Below are positions 1 through 5,472 of a stretch of 8,828 bases of DNA, piece after piece. A program made the translations under genes and the position numbers. Every line of letters starts with the position of its first letter. Position 1 is the stretch's first letter. Where the stretch lies: positions 1 through 8,828 of the forward strand of contig JAZDOL010000013.1 in assembly GCA_043798775.1 (NCBI GenBank), written 5' to 3'. The notes beneath the pieces are model-generated. The model was given only the letters and a program-made list of their open reading frames with translations. It did no database searches and was not told the origin of the DNA. The DNA comes from CAZUEG01 sp043798775 (GTDB lineage: Bacteria > Patescibacteriota > Minisyncoccia > Minisyncoccales > GWA2-46-15).

Positions 1-3
1 GAT

Positions 4-64
4 GTGTGAATCGTCCATTGAAATGGTCATACAGCTTCAATGATAACGGTTCACACCTTTTTTT
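4..64 (+). terminator. Intrinsic terminator of an upstream unit
   Basis: Bases 4-13 pair with 47-56 (GTGTGAATCG with CGGTTCACAC, one T-G wobble). Inside this, 16-22 pair with 36-42 (CATTGAA with TTCAATG). Seven T residues follow at 58-64. A long stem followed by a T-run on the plus strand is the normal form of a Rho-independent terminator. The gene it serves lies off the left edge. It isolates the groESL promoter from upstream transcription. Confidence 0.7.
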
Positions 65-77
65 CGCAACAAGCTTA

Positions 78-122
78 TTCATGCTCATCTTGCGATAGAA
101 ACACTCTTTATTTCATGCTCAT
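78..122. repeat. 11-bp direct repeat upstream of the groESL promoter
   Basis: TTCATGCTCAT occurs at 78-88 and again at 112-122, with start points 34 bp apart, about three helical turns. Both copies lie just upstream of the -35 box of groESL. They could be activator or repressor half-sites on one face of the DNA, or simply chance. Only the repeat itself is seen. Confidence 0.4.
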
Positions 123-145
123 GTTGTATTGTACAAGACTAAGGG

Positions 146-173
146 TTGACAGAATTTCTTTCCCGCTTAATAT
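146..173 (+). promoter_or_regulatory. Sigma-70-type promoter of groESL
   Basis: A perfect -35 box TTGACA (146-151) is separated by 16 bp from a -10 box TAATAT (168-173). Transcription would start at about 180, so the CIRCE operator directly overlaps the start point and the first transcribed bases. That is the usual geometry for HrcA repression. Confidence 0.75.
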
Positions 174-178
174 GTATA

Positions 179-205
179 TTAGCAGTCAAGGGTCGTGATT
201 GCTAA
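179..205 (+). promoter_or_regulatory. CIRCE operator (HrcA binding site)
   Basis: TTAGCAGTC (179-187), a 9-bp spacer, then GATTGCTAA (197-205). The classical CIRCE element is TTAGCACTC-N9-GAGTGCTAA. Here the spacing is exact and the arms are complementary except at one position, where A could pair with C only poorly. The position, just after the -10 box and upstream of groES, matches HrcA-controlled chaperonin operons. It predicts heat-shock derepression and an hrcA gene elsewhere in the genome. Confidence 0.85.
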
Positions 206-209
206 CTTG

Positions 210-266
210 CCGGTCGCGCGGATTTCCAAATAGCAAATTAATATCAACGATATCCGCGATCACCGG
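210..266 (+). promoter_or_regulatory. Hairpin in the groES 5' untranslated region
   Basis: CCGGTCGCGCGGAT at 210-223 can pair, with small internal mismatches, with ATCCGCGATCACCGG at 252-266, leaving an AT-rich loop. It sits in the leader between CIRCE and the groES start. It could stabilise the mRNA or make translation temperature-dependent. The start codon lies 30 nt beyond the stem, so a classical thermometer that hides the start site is not evident. Confidence 0.35.
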
Positions 267-296
267 TTGAATAATCAGTAATAATTTGTATCAGAT

Positions 297-590
297 ATGA
301 ACATTAAACCATTGTCAGATCATGTATTAATCGAACCCGCCAAGAAGGAAGAAAAGACAAAGGGAGGAATTCTTCTGCCAGAAACGGCGGAAAAAGAGCG
401 TCCCGAACAGGGAACGATTATCGCTGTCGGTCCGGGGAAAAAAGACGATGACGGCAAGATTATCCCCTTAAGTGTTAAAGAGGGTGATAAAGTGCTATTT
501 ACCAAATACGGTCCAAACGAAATAAAGGTTGACGAAAAAGAATACTTAATCGCCAAAGAAGACGATATTCTGGCGGTTATTGAAGGATAA
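297..590 (+). CDS. groES: Co-chaperonin GroES (Cpn10)
   Basis: This is the 10-kDa lid of the GroEL folding chamber. It forms a cytosolic heptamer that caps the GroEL ring and encloses substrate proteins during the ATP cycle. The 97-residue length is normal. The N-terminal signature (residues 5-16, PLSDHVLIEPAK) is followed by the mobile loop at about 17-32. That loop carries GGILLP (23-28), whose Ile-Leu residues bind the GroEL apical domain. GPG at about 45-47 and the C-terminal ILAVIEG match the family. It is the first gene behind the CIRCE-controlled promoter and lies 47 nt ahead of groEL. No convincing Shine-Dalgarno precedes the ATG at 297, but the protein start aligns exactly with the family. 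Confidence 0.97.
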   Translation: MNIKPLSDHVLIEPAKKEEKTKGGILLPETAEKERPEQGTIIAVGPGKKDDDGKIIPLSVKEGDKVLFTKYGPNEIKVDEKEYLIAKEDDILAVIEG

Positions 591-605
591 AAGTAAAGAT
601 AATAA

Positions 606-621
606 TCCGCCAGCTGGCGGA
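606..621. repeat. 16-bp palindrome between groES and groEL
   Basis: TCCGCCAGCTGGCGGA is a perfect palindrome (TCCGCC arms around AGCT). It lies in the 47-nt gap between groES and groEL. A near-identical copy occurs at 3974-3989 just after htpX, and the same arms occur twice at 4964-4993. In mRNA it would form a short GC-rich hairpin between the two cistrons. It probably belongs to a dispersed REP-like family of the host genome. Confidence 0.75.
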
Positions 622-637
622 TGGAATTTAAAATTGT

Positions 638-2266
638 ATGTCTAAAATAATTATTTACGACGAGGACGCGCGCAAGCGGTTGAAAGCCGGTGTTGATAAA
701 TTAGCTAATGCCGTAAAAATTACCCTAGGGCCAAAGGGGAGAAATGTGATCCTTGATAAGGGCTTTGGTGTCCCAATGGTTACTAACGACGGCGTTACCA
801 TCGCCAAAGAAATCGATTTGGAGGACAAAATTGAGAATATGGGAGCAGAGATTATCAAAGAGGTGGCCTCTAAAACCAACGATGTTGCCGGCGACGGAAC
901 AACAACAGCTACCGTTCTTGCTCAAGCGATTATCGCTGAAGGGTTGAAAAATGTGACTGCCGGAGCTAATCCTCTAGCAATAAAGCGGGGTATCGAAAAA
1001 GGCGCGGCCGCCGTTGTTGCCGCATTAAAGAAAATGGCGAAACCGGTTGCCAACAAAGAAGGAATCGCCCAAGTGGCGACAATTTCCGCCGAAGACGCGG
1101 AAATGGGAAATATGATTGCCGAAGTTGTGGAAGAGGTTGGTAAAGACGGCGTGGTAACAATCGAAGAATCGCAAACATTTGGTATCCAGAAGGAAATTGT
1201 TAAAGGATTGAAGTTCGATCGCGGGTATGTGTCGCCATATATGATTACCAATGCCGAAAGAATGGTTGCCGAACTCGACGATCCGTATATTCTGGTAACC
1301 GACAAGAAAATAGGCGCTTTAACGGAAATTATTCCGATTTTGGAAAAAATTGCCCAAACCGGCAAGAAAGAGTTGGTGATTATTGCCGATGAGATCGAGG
1401 GCGACGCCTTGGCAACCTTGGTTGTAAACCGGTTAAGAGGAATTTTTAGCGCTTTAGCGATAAAAGCCCCCGGATTTGGCGATCGTCGCAAGGAAATGTT
1501 GCAGGATATTGCTGTGGTTTGCGGAGCGCAAATGGTATCCGAAGAAGTCGGCGTAAAATTAGAAAGTATCGATATCACCGCCTTGGGTTCGGCGCGAAAA
1601 GTGATTTCTGATAAAGAAAGCACGACAATTGTTGATGGGAAGGGAGAGAAAGAAAAGATTGAAGCGCGCATTAAGCAAATTAAAAACGAAATCGAAAAAT
1701 CAACGTCCGATTTTGATAAAGAAAAATTGCGCGAACGGTTGGCAAAACTATCGGGAGGCGTTGCGGTTATTAAAGTTGGCGCGGCTACTGAAGTGGAACA
1801 AAAAGCTCGCCAGCACAAAGCCGAAGACGCTTGGGCGGCAACCAAAGCGGCAATTGAGGAGGGAATCGTTCCCGGCGGCGGTGTTGCCTTAATTCGGGCA
1901 TTGGAAGTTCTCGAATCGACGCCCGTTGAAGGAGATGAGGTTATCGGCCTTAATATCTTGAAACGCGCATTAGAGGAACCGATTCGCCAGATTGCCAAAA
2001 ATGCGGGAATGGACGGAGCGGTAGTCGCTCAAAAGGTTCGCGAAGGAAAAGGCGACTTCGGATTCAATGCCGAAAAAATGATCTACGAAAATCTGATGGA
2101 AAAAGGAATTGTTGACCCGACAAAAGTGGTAAGATCGGCATTGCAGAATGCCGTGTCGGCGGCGGCAACATTTCTGACAACGGAATGTGTTGTCGCGGAA
2201 AAGCCGGAAGAGAAAAGCGACAGGCCGGGGATGCCAAGAATGCCGATGGGAGGAGATGATTACTAA
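638..2266 (+). CDS. groEL: Chaperonin GroEL (Cpn60)
   Basis: This is the ATP-driven 60-kDa chaperonin, a cytosolic double heptameric ring that folds proteins together with GroES. The 542-residue length is typical. Visible landmarks are LGPKGRN (30-36), the nucleotide-binding GDGTTT (85-90), AEDA (396-399) with the catalytic-type Asp398, and the chaperonin signature AAIEEGIVPGGG (404-415). The C-terminal tail PGMPRMPMGGDDY is Gly/Met-rich but shorter than the GGM repeats of proteobacterial GroEL. Apical-domain residues about 190-375 are intact, with no frameshift. It is co-transcribed with groES and followed by a strong terminator. The start at 638 gives the canonical N-terminus. Only a weak purine stretch (GGATGGA) lies upstream. 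Confidence 0.98.
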   Translation: MSKIIIYDEDARKRLKAGVDKLANAVKITLGPKGRNVILDKGFGVPMVTNDGVTIAKEIDLEDKIENMGAEIIKEVASKTNDVAGDGTTTATVLAQAIIAEGLKNVTAGANPLAIKRGIEKGAAAVVAALKKMAKPVANKEGIAQVATISAEDAEMGNMIAEVVEEVGKDGVVTIEESQTFGIQKEIVKGLKFDRGYVSPYMITNAERMVAELDDPYILVTDKKIGALTEIIPILEKIAQTGKKELVIIADEIEGDALATLVVNRLRGIFSALAIKAPGFGDRRKEMLQDIAVVCGAQMVSEEVGVKLESIDITALGSARKVISDKESTTIVDGKGEKEKIEARIKQIKNEIEKSTSDFDKEKLRERLAKLSGGVAVIKVGAATEVEQKARQHKAEDAWAATKAAIEEGIVPGGGVALIRALEVLESTPVEGDEVIGLNILKRALEEPIRQIAKNAGMDGAVVAQKVREGKGDFGFNAEKMIYENLMEKGIVDPTKVVRSALQNAVSAAATFLTTECVVAEKPEEKSDRPGMPRMPMGGDDY

Positions 2267-2284
2267 TTGAAATTACCGATTGGG

Positions 2285-2316
2285 AAACGCCGAGGCAAAC
2301 TCGGCGTTTTTGTTTT
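2285..2316 (+). terminator. Intrinsic terminator of groESL
   Basis: AAACGCCGAG (2285-2294) pairs perfectly with CTCGGCGTTT (2300-2309) around a GCAAA loop. A T-rich tract (2307-2316) follows. It lies 19 nt after the groEL stop codon and closes the chaperonin operon. Confidence 0.9.
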
Positions 2317-2331
2317 ACATAGGATATTTGC

Positions 2332-2359
2332 TTGATTTAAGCGGGAAAACAGATATAAT
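2332..2359 (+). promoter_or_regulatory. Sigma-70-type promoter of lemA
   Basis: TTGATT (2332-2337) and a perfect TATAAT (2354-2359) are separated by 16 bp. They lie just after the groEL terminator and 47 nt ahead of the lemA start. This starts a new unit, probably running through lemA, htpX and the zinc-ribbon gene. Confidence 0.75.
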
Positions 2360-2406
2360 GAATAAAATTAATCGTAATAATAATTAACCAAGTAAACAAC
2401 AAATAT

Positions 2407-2958
2407 ATGTTCTCACCATTATTTTTCTTTGTGATTATCGGCGGCGTTGGCGTTTGGCTGATGACCTCCTACAACGGCTTGGTAACCCTGAAAAATCGTT
2501 GCGAGGAAGCGTTGGCGGATATCAATGTCCAATTAAAAAGGAGATATGACCTGATTCCCAATCTTGTCGAAACAGTAAAGGGTTATGCCACTCATGAAAA
2601 AGAGGTCTTTGAAAAAGTAACCGAAGCGCGTACCAGAGCAATGGCGGCGCAAACCGGAAGCGAACGCCAGGAAGCGGAGAACGCTTTATCCTCTACCCTT
2701 AAGTCGTTATTTGCCGTTGCCGAAAACTACCCGCAATTAAAAGCGGCGGAAAATTTCTTGGAGTTGCAACGGGAGTTAACCGACACCGAAGACAAAATTC
2801 AAGCGTCGCGGAGGTTTTATAACACCAATGTTCGCGATATGAACATTATGATCGAAACCTTCCCTTCCAGTGTTGTTGCCTCAATGTTTAAGTTTACCCA
2901 AAGAGAGTTTTTTGAAATTGCCGAAGGAGAAAAAGAACCAGTCAAGGTGAAATTCTAA
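2407..2958 (+). CDS. lemA: LemA family membrane protein
   Basis: LemA proteins are small and anchored by an N-terminal helix, with a long helical bundle outside the membrane. Their molecular role is poorly known. In many bacteria the gene sits beside htpX, as it does here. Residues 3-19 form the hydrophobic segment. The family core follows: VQLKRRYDLIPNLVETVKGY (41-60), the helical HEKEVFEKVTEAR stretch (63-75), and YPQLKA/NF/LQREL (109-124), ending in RRFYNTNVRDMN (135-146). The 183-residue length is normal and the gene is intact. The start at 2407 places the hydrophobic helix right at the N-terminus as expected. There is no clear Shine-Dalgarno. A 115-nt gap separates it from htpX. Confidence 0.95.
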   Translation: MFSPLFFFVIIGGVGVWLMTSYNGLVTLKNRCEEALADINVQLKRRYDLIPNLVETVKGYATHEKEVFEKVTEARTRAMAAQTGSERQEAENALSSTLKSLFAVAENYPQLKAAENFLELQRELTDTEDKIQASRRFYNTNVRDMNIMIETFPSSVVASMFKFTQREFFEIAEGEKEPVKVKF

Positions 2959-2975
2959 ACTAAGTTTTCATTTTT

Positions 2976-3012
2976 CAGTTCACAGTTCTCAATGAGTTCT
3001 CAGTTTTCAGTG
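2976..3012. repeat. Short CAGTT-type degenerate repeat between lemA and htpX
   Basis: The lemA-htpX spacer contains closely spaced CAGTT-like units: CAGTT at 2976-2980, 2983-2987 and 3001-3005, with GAGTT between them and CAGTG at the end. AGTTCTCA is directly repeated within this stretch. It looks like simple-sequence drift rather than a defined element. No hairpin followed by a T-run is seen, so htpX is probably read from the lemA promoter. Confidence 0.35.
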
Positions 3013-3073
3013 AAACAAACCATTTAAAGTTGTTTGAAAATTGGAAAATGAGAAATGAGAGCTAATTTAAGGT

Positions 3074-3973
3074 ATGACTTTATATACTCAAGCCGATACT
3101 AATATCCGAAAGACATGGCTTTATTTGTCGTTCTTTTTTGTGTTGATTATCGCTTTTGGCTGGGCAATGAGTTATGTGATGAATAATCAGGCAATCTTGT
3201 ATTGGGCGGTAATTATCAGTATCGCAATGAGTTTCTCTTCGTATTGGCTTTCCGACAAGATTGTTCTTACGATGTCCGGAGCAAAACTGATAGAGAAAGC
3301 GGATAGTCCGGAACTGTATCGGCTGGTAGAAAATTTATCAATTACCGCCGGATTGCCTTTGCCAAAAATATACATTATCGATGAGGCGCAACCGAATGCT
3401 TTTGCCACCGGACGCGATAAAGATCATGCGGTAATTGCTGTTACTCGTGGGTTATTGGAAAAATTAGAGAAGGTTGAATTGGAGGGAGTAATTGCTCATG
3501 AATTGTCGCATATCGGTAACCGCGACATGCTTTTACAAACGATGATTGTTGTTCTTACCGGAGTGGTAATAATTGCCAGCGATATCTTTTTTCGTACCAG
3601 TTTATTCGGGCGTAATCGTGATAGTGAAGATCGCGGGCAATCGGGAGCGATGTCAATGATCATCGGGCTTGCCTTGATAATATTAGCGCCGATTTTTGCA
3701 ACATTATTAAAATTGGCGATTTCTCGGAAAAGAGAATTTTTAGCGGATGCTTCGGGAGCGTTATTAACCCGTTATCCCGAAGGATTGGCAAGTGCTCTTG
3801 AGAAAATTGCCAGTGACCCCAATCGATTAAGAACCGCCAGCGACGCTACCGCTCATCTTTATATTGCTAGTCCGTTTAGAAAATCGGGTGGAATGAGTTG
3901 GTTTCATAAGATATTCGCCACCCATCCCCCCGTCGAAGAGCGCGTCGCCGCCCTAAGAGGAATGAGCGTATAA
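3074..3973 (+). CDS. htpX: HtpX-type membrane zinc metalloprotease (M48 family)
   Basis: This is an integral-membrane endopeptidase that degrades damaged or misfolded membrane proteins, with its active site on the cytoplasmic face. At 299 residues it has the full HtpX layout: two N-terminal membrane helices (about 15-33 and 40-58), the protease domain, and two further hydrophobic stretches (about 153-173 and 194-216). The zinc site is HELSH (142-146), with catalytic Glu143 and the third ligand Glu221 in EFLAD. The family marker NAFATGRD (108-115) and the C-terminal THPPVEERVAAL are present. Neighbouring lemA is a common partner, and together they suggest an envelope-stress unit. The stop codon directly abuts a palindrome at 3974. 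Confidence 0.95.
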   Translation: MTLYTQADTNIRKTWLYLSFFFVLIIAFGWAMSYVMNNQAILYWAVIISIAMSFSSYWLSDKIVLTMSGAKLIEKADSPELYRLVENLSITAGLPLPKIYIIDEAQPNAFATGRDKDHAVIAVTRGLLEKLEKVELEGVIAHELSHIGNRDMLLQTMIVVLTGVVIIASDIFFRTSLFGRNRDSEDRGQSGAMSMIIGLALIILAPIFATLLKLAISRKREFLADASGALLTRYPEGLASALEKIASDPNRLRTASDATAHLYIASPFRKSGGMSWFHKIFATHPPVEERVAALRGMSV

Positions 3974-3989
3974 TCCGCCGGCTGGCGGA
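3974..3989. repeat. 16-bp near-palindrome abutting the htpX stop codon
   Basis: TCCGCCGGCTGGCGGA begins at the base after the htpX TAA. It is one base different from the copy at 606-621 and folds into the same hairpin with a G-T wobble in the centre. No T-run follows, so it is not a classical terminator. It may act as an mRNA 3' barrier between htpX and the next gene. Confidence 0.7.
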
Positions 3990-4034
3990 CCAGACAAATC
4001 ATAAATCATAAATTTACAATTTTAAATTACTGTC

Positions 4035-4565
4035 ATGCTCTGTCCCTTATGTAAAAAAGAATTAGAAGAATCGATTATGTCCAATGTCGCTGTTCACTAT
4101 TGTCCGACTTGTCTTGGGATGTGGTTTCCAAAAAATGAACTTCAATACGCCAAAGACAATCGCGATCGTGATTTAAGATGGTTTGATATCGATTTATGGA
4201 AAGACAAGGCGAAATTTATAATCTCCAAAGGAATAAAATTTTGTCCATCGTGCCGGATGCCGTTATACGAAATTGGCTATGGCGAATCGGGGGTCAAAGT
4301 TGATTTATGCAATGTTTGCGAGGGGATTTGGCTTGACCGGGGGGAATTCCACCGAATTATCCAATGGGTAACGATGAAGGCCGATTACGAAATAATGCAC
4401 AATTATTTAAAAAATCTTATTCAGGAAACAGCAGAAATATTTGTTGGTCCGGAAAGTTTACGCAATGAAATTGCCGATTTCCTTACGATTGTTAAAATGA
4501 TGAACTACAAATTCTCTGCTCAACATCCAGAGATTATGGAGCTAATCAGCAAGTTGCCGAAATAA
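4035..4565 (+). CDS. Double zinc-ribbon (zf-TFIIB type) protein
   Basis: The 176-residue protein carries two zinc ribbons of the zf-TFIIB type. The first uses Cys3 and Cys6 (CPLC) with Cys23 and Cys26 (CPTCLGMWF). The second uses Cys70 and Cys73 (CPSC) with Cys92 and Cys95 (CNVCEGIWLDRGE). The W-hydrophobic-x-x-x-E pattern after each second knuckle is the hallmark of the family. Residues 115-176 are predicted helical with no recognised domain. No membrane segment is visible. The biochemical role of such proteins is not established. Similar small zinc-ribbon proteins are often found near membrane-protease genes. It lies 61 nt after htpX in the same direction, probably in one transcript. Confidence 0.8.
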   Translation: MLCPLCKKELEESIMSNVAVHYCPTCLGMWFPKNELQYAKDNRDRDLRWFDIDLWKDKAKFIISKGIKFCPSCRMPLYEIGYGESGVKVDLCNVCEGIWLDRGEFHRIIQWVTMKADYEIMHNYLKNLIQETAEIFVGPESLRNEIADFLTIVKMMNYKFSAQHPEIMELISKLPK

Positions 4566-4587
4566 TATTAATTATTAGGGACGAAAT

Positions 4588-4914
4588 ATGTCTATGGAGG
4601 ACAAACGATCAAAAGACAACGAAACAATCAATAAAATCTTTATGGATGTTGCGTATGATTTATTGCAACCGCTAATCGATAGTGGGGTCATTTCAATAAC
4701 GATGGAGTTGGAGTTTGATAATCAGCAACGAATTAAGCAAGTTAATAATTTATTAGTTGATGGTAGACCACAAATACCCTCAATGAACAGTATCGAATTG
4801 GCCAATAAACGAGTAGCTGACATTTTGAAGTTACCAACTATGTATAGAATAAAAACTCTCACATTAACCTTGAGTAATGGGAAAACAAACGCTCTTCCGA
4901 CATATTTATATTAG
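4588..4914 (+). CDS. Hypothetical protein, 108 residues
   Basis: I do not recognise this protein. It is soluble, with no signal peptide or membrane helix. By inspection it has an N-terminal helix (about 12-32), a strand pair around ISITMELEFD (35-44), a second helical part (67-82) and a C-terminal strand TLTLTLSNGK (90-99). This suggests a small alpha/beta fold. It starts at 4588 with one of the few clear Shine-Dalgarno sequences in the window (AGGGA at 4577-4581, six bases from the ATG). A second in-frame ATG lies at 4594. The gap to the zinc-ribbon gene is 22 nt, so it probably belongs to that transcript. Base composition resembles its upstream neighbours. Confidence 0.7.
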   Translation: MSMEDKRSKDNETINKIFMDVAYDLLQPLIDSGVISITMELEFDNQQRIKQVNNLLVDGRPQIPSMNSIELANKRVADILKLPTMYRIKTLTLTLSNGKTNALPTYLY

Positions 4915-4963
4915 TCACGAAACCGAGTTACGGATAAGTAATCTAATTTAAGAGGGGTCGCAT

Positions 4964-4993
4964 TCCGCCTACGGCGGATCCGCCACAGGCGGA
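4964..4993. repeat. 30-bp double palindrome (insert 1)
   Basis: Two 15-mers stand head to tail: TCCGCCTACGGCGGA (4964-4978) and TCCGCCACAGGCGGA (4979-4993). Each is a perfect 6-bp stem with a 3-base loop. The insert splits the dead tRNA copy between bases equivalent to T13 and A14. The arms are the same as in the palindromes at 606 and 3974, so this is one dispersed family. Confidence 0.85.
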
Positions 4994-5006
4994 AGTTGGT
5001 CTAGTG

Positions 5007-5036
5007 TCGACCTATGGTCGATCGTCCGTAGGACGG
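5007..5036. repeat. 30-bp double palindrome (insert 2)
   Basis: Two further 15-mers lie head to tail: TCGACCTATGGTCGA (5007-5021) and TCGTCCGTAGGACGG (5022-5036). The architecture matches insert 1 (6-bp stem, 3-base loop, two units, 30 bp in total), but stem positions 3-4 differ with compensating changes on the other arm. It splits the dead tRNA copy just before the anticodon stem. Confidence 0.8.
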
Positions 5037-5046
5037 CGCAGTCATT

Positions 5047-5307
5047 ATGTATTATACATATTTGATAATCAGCCAGAAAAAGAAATGGATCTATATTGGA
5101 TCCACGCGAGATTTGAAGAAACGATTTTTGGAGCACAATCGTGGCGAGGTAAAATCAACAAAGTTTTATTCTCCTTTCGATTTATTATATTATGAGGCTT
5201 ACCGCGAATATCGATTAGCCAGAAAGAGAGAATTAGAGCTTAAAAATAAGGGTCAGCAAAAGGAGTGTCTTTTTCGTAGATTAGATATACAAGGAGGGGT
5301 CGCATAG
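5047..5307 (+). CDS. Small GIY-YIG nuclease-domain protein
   Basis: This is a stand-alone GIY-YIG domain of 86 residues, of the UPF0213/YhbQ-like size class. The fold cuts DNA using a conserved Tyr, Arg and Glu with a metal ion. Visible motifs are the GIY-equivalent YTYLI (3-7), YIG (16-18) within IYIGST, Arg26 and His30 in LKKRFLEHN, VKSTK (35-39), and catalytic-type Glu50 in LLYYEAY. No separate DNA-binding domain is present. The last five residues (QGGVA region) and the TAG stop are encoded by the 5' end of tRNA-Ser, overlapping it by 15 nt. The start lies three bases after a dead tRNA-Ser copy, with no good Shine-Dalgarno. Its position between two tRNA copies suggests a homing-like element. 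A housekeeping repair role remains possible. Confidence 0.88.
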   Translation: MYYTYLIISQKKKWIYIGSTRDLKKRFLEHNRGEVKSTKFYSPFDLLYYEAYREYRLARKRELELKNKGQQKECLFRRLDIQGGVA

Positions 5308-5378
5308 TTGGTCTAGTGCGCAGTCCTGGAAAGACTGTATGTCGCAAGGCATCGTGGGTTCGAATCCCACCCCCTCCG
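5293..5378 (+). tRNA. tRNA-Ser(GGA)
   Basis: A complete cloverleaf is visible. The acceptor stem GGAGGGG (5293-5299) pairs with CCCCTCC (5371-5377), with discriminator G5378 as expected for serine. The D-arm contains AGTTGGTCTA. The anticodon stem CAGTC/GACTG encloses loop CTGGAAA, giving anticodon GGA at 5328-5330, which reads UCC and UCU. A long variable arm (5338-5353, ATGTC/GGCAT around GCAA) marks class II tRNA-Ser. The T-arm is GTGGG-TTCGAAT-CCCAC. CCA is not encoded, since CAA follows the discriminator, so a CCA-adding enzyme is needed. The 5' end overlaps the GIY-YIG gene. Confidence 0.95.
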
Positions 5379-5379
5379 C

Positions 5380-5462
5380 AAAATACCCCCGACCCCCTTG
5401 CTACAAACCTTCGGTTTTTAGCACTCGCTCCGCTCGCTGTTTTTCCACCACGGGGGTATTTT
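5380..5462. repeat. 83-bp element with 12-bp terminal inverted repeats
   Basis: AAAATACCCCCG (5380-5391) is exactly complementary to CGGGGGTATTTT (5451-5462). The interior holds a small hairpin (5405-5417) and the repetitive CTCGCTCCGCTCGCT tract (5424-5438). The element starts two bases after the tRNA discriminator and ends just before the helicase gene. It could be a tiny non-autonomous mobile element or an extended 3' hairpin of the tRNA transcript. No clear target-site duplication is seen. Confidence 0.6.
5405..5419 (+). terminator. Weak intrinsic terminator after tRNA-Ser
   Basis: AAACC (5405-5409) and GGTTT (5413-5417) form a 5-bp stem with loop TTC. The T-run extends to 5419. It lies 26 nt after the tRNA 3' end on the same strand. 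The stem is short and AT-rich, so efficiency is uncertain. Read-through into the helicase gene is plausible, because no separate promoter is obvious before it. Confidence 0.35.
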
Positions 5463-5472
5463 CCGAAAACTG

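Larger units (their letters stand above)
4952..5043 (+). pseudogene. Dead 5' part of tRNA-Ser, split by two palindromic inserts
   Basis: Three blocks match consecutive parts of the intact tRNA-Ser gene at 5293-5378 without mismatch: 4952-4963 equals 5294-5305, 4994-5006 equals 5306-5318, and 5037-5043 equals 5319-5325. Together they reproduce 32 consecutive tRNA bases, from position 2 to the last base of the 5' anticodon-stem strand. Two 30-bp palindromic inserts interrupt it, one in the D-arm and one at the D-stem/anticodon-stem region. The anticodon, variable arm and T-arm are absent, so no tRNA can be made. The GIY-YIG start codon lies three bases after its end. Confidence 0.85.

Noticed and set aside
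922..1998. Long 358-codon open frame on the minus strand inside groEL
   Set aside because: It lies wholly opposite the highly conserved groEL gene, is Ser/Ile/Pro-rich with no domain, and is a codon-bias shadow.
4964..5036. CRISPR-like array
   Set aside because: The repeat units are 15-bp adjacent palindromes without unique spacers of regular length, and there are no cas genes.
5004..5195. 63-codon plus-strand frame overlapping the GIY-YIG gene
   Set aside because: It is another frame through the dead tRNA copy and the true GIY-YIG gene and shows no family motifs.
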